NCBI RefSeq assembly: GCF_002252675.1
Contig: NZ_NQKY01000011.1
Coordinates: 1-64,000, forward strand
DNA from: Synechococcus sp. BO 8801
GTDB taxonomy: Bacteria > Cyanobacteriota > Cyanobacteriia > PCC-6307 > Cyanobiaceae
Reading direction: 5' to 3'
DNA: 64,000 nucleotides
A model generated the notes under the pieces. It was given only the letters and a program-made list of their open reading frames with translations, was not told the origin of the DNA and searched no databases. Positions 60,924 to 64,000 of the stretch are shown here, in pieces. Position numbers and translations under genes: made by a program. Numbering within the stretch: position 1 is the stretch's first letter; each line of letters starts with the position of its first letter.

Positions 60924-60956
60924 AAAACCCCCGGGCCAGGGTTGGTGGCTCGGGGG
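60924..60956 (-). terminator. Rho-independent terminator between anchor and HpsJ-like genes
   Basis: Inverted repeat CCCCCGGGCC (60928-60937) / GGCTCGGGGG (60947-60956), ten pairs with one G-U, nine-base loop. On the minus strand the stem is followed by TTTTGCTTGTT. It begins about 40 bases past the anchor-protein stop. Confidence 0.8.
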
Positions 60957-60995
60957 CGCTGAGAGAGCGGATGGGAGTCGCTCGAAAGCCGATGA

Positions 60996-61817
60996 TCAGC
61001 CGAGCTTCGACTGGGCAGATCGGGCTGAGGCTAGGCGGCGACGCAGCCGGCGGCTTTGGACGAAGGCCGCAGCCGCCCCGAGGACGGGCAGGGGACCGGG
61101 AACGGCATCGCCGGGGCCATCGTCGGGCTTGTCCCGTGGTTTGCCGGTGATCATGTCACTGCCGTCATTGATCCCGAGGGTCTTGGAATTGATCGCCTGG
61201 AATCGTGCAGCCAGCACGACGCTGGTTTTGTCGGCTAGATCCCCGTTTGGAGGGGAGATGACTACGCTGTTGAACAGATTGAAGAAGGCCGTGGAGACGT
61301 CACTGACACCTGGACTGGCGCCCGCGAAGTTGAAGGTGTACTTGACAGTGGCGGATTCACCGTTGGCCAAGCCATCTTTGGCAGAACCGCTTCCACAATC
61401 AGTGCCGTTGTCGGTATTGTTGTCCGTGAAGGCGCAGAAAGTGAAAGGGGATGTGGCTGGTCCGATAGTGAACGGAGACTTGGTTGCCTGATAGAACTTA
61501 GTGCCGTTCCTGTTGTAGGAGAATGAGGTCACACCCGTGGGGGTGTCGAACCCAAAACCTGTCAAGGAAGAAGAATCGATTGGAGCGCTGGATGTATTTT
61601 TGAGCGTCAGATCAAGTGTGTAGGTATTGGCGTTTGAATCTCCCGCATCACCAAACACGAAATTCATTGTGCCTTTCACGCCTGAATAACTATCATCGAA
61701 TGCCTTGTTCAGGTCGACGATGAAGCTGCTGGTAGCGGCCAGGGCGGGCCCGCCGCCAAGGAGGACGAAGGAGGCCCCTGCCAAGGAGATGAGCGAAGCC
61801 AGAGTCGATCGCTTCAT
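60996..61817 (-). CDS. Secreted protein with PEP-CTERM-like VPGPLP anchor (paralogue 2)
   Basis: 273 aa. Signal peptide MKRSTLASLISLAGASFVLLGGGPALA, beta-rich body with NTYTLDLTLKNTSSAP, Cys pair FTFCAFTDNNTDNGTDC, YTFNFAGAS, AFFNLFNSV, VLAARFQAIN, and tail AVPGPLPVLGAAAAFVQSRR plus LRRRLASARS. Positions of the NTYTLDL, FC-x(8-13)-C, FNLFN and anchor blocks match paralogue 3. Codons are visibly less GC-biased in the body than in surrounding housekeeping genes. Followed by a strong terminator before the HpsJ-like gene. Confidence 0.85.
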   Translation of the reverse strand: MKRSTLASLISLAGASFVLLGGGPALAATSSFIVDLNKAFDDSYSGVKGTMNFVFGDAGDSNANTYTLDLTLKNTSSAPIDSSSLTGFGFDTPTGVTSFSYNRNGTKFYQATKSPFTIGPATSPFTFCAFTDNNTDNGTDCGSGSAKDGLANGESATVKYTFNFAGASPGVSDVSTAFFNLFNSVVISPPNGDLADKTSVVLAARFQAINSKTLGINDGSDMITGKPRDKPDDGPGDAVPGPLPVLGAAAAFVQSRRLRRRLASARSAQSKLG

Positions 61818-62097
61818 GGGGGAGGGCCGGATCAGCTTTCAGACTGCGTTCACCAGAACCTTAGCAGAAGGTGAGTGGTTGGTGCCAATGGCTTCACCAG
61901 ATCGGCGCTCAAGCGTGCATCTTCCTTCAGTGGCAGTGCCGGACCCACGGCCGCGGATGCCTCAGGGCCATTGCAGCAGAGGGCTTCTCGGGGAAGGGTG
62001 GCCGGAGGGCGTCGCTTTCAGGTGAGGATTCGCTGATTTTCCCTGTCTTCGTCGTGCCACCAGGTGGAACCTGCCAGGTTGGCCAAGGCGAAGGAGG

Positions 62098-62976
62098 TCA
62101 GCCCTCCTCTGGAGGGGCCAGGGACTCAAAGAACTCCGCTTCCCGCGCAGCGGCCGAGCGGCGCAGCGCCATGCCGCCGTTCCCCTGGCCAGTGCGGGCC
62201 CGCCGCCACAGCTCCAGGGGGTTCAGGTGGGCCAGCAGGGACGGCCACTCCACCAGGAAGGGCACCAGCTGACCCTTGCGCTGGGCGCAGGCGGCGAAGC
62301 CGACCGCAAAAGCGATCGACGAGAGCATGACCCGCAGGCTTTCTCGTGTGATGCGGTCGGCCGTGGCGGGATCAATGGGTGCGAACCTTGCTTTGGCCTG
62401 CCCCTCCGCTTGATTGAGCTGGCTGAGCATCTGCTGCTTCAGGGCCTGCAGAGGGATGGCGGGAATCCGTGAGGAATCCAGCCGGATGCGCAGATCTGGA
62501 CGTTGCAGAGCGAGAAGCCGCTTCTGAAGATCTTCTGTGCTGGTGGCCTTCTCGATAGCCACCCTCACGCCTTCGGCGCGTTCACTGGTACTGGCCTGCT
62601 GCTGGTTCGCGACTGCATTGGACAGGCGATAGGAGCGCCAGATCGCGTGGCCTTGCAGGGGAACGATCAGCAGAAACGCGAGGGAGACAGGAACGGCCAG
62701 CCGAGCCAGCATTTCCCGCCGTCGCTCAAGCTGAAGGTCGCCGGGGCAGAGGTAGGTGGCCAGATGCAGCAGCCCCAGTCCGAGCAGAGGAATGGGGGCC
62801 GCTTCAACGGCGACCTTGGTGCTGCTGAGTTGCCAGATGGGATCCAGCAACCTGGGAGGCAGGCTGAAAGCCAGAACTGAGACCAGATAGACCGCGAAAA
62901 GCACCATGGACACCATGGCCAGACGATCGGCAAGGATCGCGACATCCAGTTGTCTGCTTGGTGGGGGCGTTGTCAT
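62098..62976 (-). CDS. HpsJ-like four-helix membrane protein (paralogue 1)
   Basis: 292 aa. VAILADRLAMVSMVLFAVYLVSVLAF, LLDPIWQLSSTKVAVEAAPIPLLGLGLLHLATYLCPGDLQLERRREMLARL, SLAFLLIVPLQGHAIW, a helical extramembrane segment containing LQALKQQMLSQLNQAEGQAKA, and LRVMLSSIAFAVGFAACAQRKGQLVPFLVEWP. The C terminus ends REAEFFESLAPPEEG, again acidic. The most diverged of the four (Cys in LCPGD and AACAQRKG). Between two anchor genes; 280 bases upstream of the next one. Confidence 0.8.
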   Translation of the reverse strand: MTTPPPSRQLDVAILADRLAMVSMVLFAVYLVSVLAFSLPPRLLDPIWQLSSTKVAVEAAPIPLLGLGLLHLATYLCPGDLQLERRREMLARLAVPVSLAFLLIVPLQGHAIWRSYRLSNAVANQQQASTSERAEGVRVAIEKATSTEDLQKRLLALQRPDLRIRLDSSRIPAIPLQALKQQMLSQLNQAEGQAKARFAPIDPATADRITRESLRVMLSSIAFAVGFAACAQRKGQLVPFLVEWPSLLAHLNPLELWRRARTGQGNGGMALRRSAAAREAEFFESLAPPEEG

Positions 62977-63164
62977 TGGGGCTCTGGCGAAAGGTCAGGC
63001 CTTGAAGATGGCCAGCTAGGGAGCTTCAGCAGATCGGGCTTGATGAAGGTCTTAAGCATTGCTTTGGGGCCATGAGCCCATCCCAAACTTGGCCACCATG
63101 GCTTGCCATCAACCGCTTGAGTATTGAACTCCTCTGGCCTTGTTGAGCCTGGAAAGAGACTTGG

Positions 63165-63192
63165 TGAGCCTGCTCAGAACGGAACAGGCTCA
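63165..63192 (-). terminator. Possible terminator after the distal anchor gene
   Basis: Inverted repeat TGAGCCTG / CAGGCTCA with a 12-base loop about 22 bases past the anchor stop. The following minus-strand sequence (CACCAAGTCTCTTTCC) is only moderately U-rich. Same position relative to its gene as the stronger terminator in the neighbouring module. Confidence 0.4.
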
Positions 63193-63214
63193 TGAACCAA
63201 CTAGGTTGAAGAGA

Positions 63215-64000
63215 TCAGCCGACCATGGAGTTGGCCTTCATGCGACGGCGGAGTTTGCGGCTGTAGCCAAAGGCAGCCGCGGCACCGAAGAGGGGAAGTG
63301 GGCCTGGCACGCTATCTCCGGGGGCTTGACCGCCACCTGTCGTAATGCTGGTTGCCCAAATCTTGTCACTACCGCCGGTGGATGCGGGCAGAATGTCCTT
63401 GAATCGCATGAAGTAGCCGCCATCATCAAACGTGCCTGCTGTTCCACCACTCGGAGGTGCTTGGAACATCGCCACGAAGGCATCGCGGTACTTGGTGGCG
63501 GTGTCCAGCGTGGGAGAGCTGCTCAGAGTGAACGTTCCGACCGTCGTGCTGGAGCCGTTTTGCAATCCAAGTGTGGGACTCCCGCTGGCGTCGCAGTCAG
63601 CAGGATTGGGTGGGGTCGTCGAGTAAACCGACGTGCAGACGTCAAAGGCAGGGAAGGGGGGGACTGCAGTGCCAGGGTAAACAATATTCCAGTTAGGATC
63701 TATTTGTGAAAAGCTGACGAAATTGACGTTGGCAGAGGCCGGTGGGTTCGTCGGCAGATCGAAGCCAGTGCTCACAAGCCGAGAACCCGTTACTGGAGAT
63801 CCAGAGAGATTCTTTAGGCTGAGGGTCATCTCTCCGAGATTGATCTCCGAAAAGGTGTAGGTGGCTTCGCCCAGGATTCCATTGATGCCTCCATTAGTGC
63901 TGCTGGAGGCGGTGGATTCGAATTTAAGTGTGAAGTATGGGTCGGCCGCGAGGGCGGGCATCGCCGCCATGAGGCTCAGGATTCCTGCTGCCGTCACCGT
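63215..64000 (-). CDS. Secreted protein with PEP-CTERM-like VPGPLP anchor (paralogue 1, 5' partial)
   Basis: About 262 residues visible; the frame remains open to the window edge and the visible start is the end of a signal peptide (AAGILSLMAAMPALAADPYF), so the true start lies outside. Body: EMTLSLKNLSGSPV, Cys pair (FDVCTSVYSTTPPNPADC), AFVAMFQAP, MRFKDILPAST, then the tail SVPGPLPLFGAAAAFGYSRK and LRRRMKANS. Homologous in order of blocks to the other two anchor proteins but with lower identity. Its HpsJ-like partner follows 238 bases downstream. Confidence 0.82.
   Translation of the reverse strand, partial: TVTAAGILSLMAAMPALAADPYFTLKFESTASSSTNGGINGILGEATYTFSEINLGEMTLSLKNLSGSPVTGSRLVSTGFDLPTNPPASANVNFVSFSQIDPNWNIVYPGTAVPPFPAFDVCTSVYSTTPPNPADCDASGSPTLGLQNGSSTTVGTFTLSSSPTLDTATKYRDAFVAMFQAPPSGGTAGTFDDGGYFMRFKDILPASTGGSDKIWATSITTGGGQAPGDSVPGPLPLFGAAAAFGYSRKLRRRMKANSMVG

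Noticed and set aside
56689..64000. Transposon or prophage as source of the tandem array
   Set aside because: No transposase, integrase, terminal inverted repeats or tRNA target seen; all units are simple same-strand gene pairs.

Overview
The window reads as one contiguous piece of a high-GC (about 70% by eye) picocyanobacterial chromosome of the Cyanobium / freshwater Synechococcus type. This is inferred from several cyanobacterial signatures found together: a CuA-less alternative respiratory terminal oxidase (ARTO), a GRR-type radical SAM RiPP locus, DUF4079, HpsJ-like membrane proteins, and PEP-CTERM-like anchors of the form VPGPLP. I see no tRNA, rRNA, transposase, prophage or CRISPR array.

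Layout. 0-11 kb is mostly housekeeping: the end of a CobD/HisC-like aminotransferase, murG, a secreted hypothetical protein with an OmpR/EnvZ-type two-component pair, pgk, a universal stress protein, the GTPase rbgA, a less GC-biased polytopic membrane protein, rluD and two tandem small membrane proteins. 11-27 kb is a respiration/secretion block. A long, tightly overlapping minus-strand operon runs DUF2231 - DUF2231 - ctaC - ctaD - ctaE - GMC oxidoreductase - GH63-like glycosidase - GMC oxidoreductase - HlyD-like adaptor - small membrane protein. A TolC-like protein converges on it. A type II NADH dehydrogenase diverges from its head, and an SDR 'glucose dehydrogenase' lies next to that. 27-41 kb is rich in glucan metabolism (GlgX, a GDE-type debranching enzyme, a GT4 glycosyltransferase), with a bifunctional RSH, a fused peptide-type ABC ATPase and small membrane proteins. 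41-49 kb holds SelO, a GNAT, DUF2062, a zeta-toxin-like kinase with a signal peptide, a DMT exporter, mnmE, DUF4079 and nadC.

49-53.3 kb is a GRR ribosomal-peptide system: two successive GrrP (orphan binding protein) - GrrA (Gly-rich precursor) modules followed by one GrrM radical SAM/SPASM maturase. A convergent 902-residue metzincin-like metallopeptidase with two near-identical tryptophan-rich C-terminal repeats shares a terminator hairpin with grrM.

56.7-64 kb is the most unusual part: a same-strand tandem array of two-gene modules. Each has a secreted protein ending in a VPGPL(P)-hydrophobic-RRR sorting tail, followed by an HpsJ-like four-helix membrane protein. Four membrane proteins are intact. 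Three anchor proteins are present (the last runs off the window) and the fourth anchor gene is reduced to its C-terminal tail. The array looks like a repeatedly duplicated surface-protein/accessory cassette and is the best candidate for an undescribed system.
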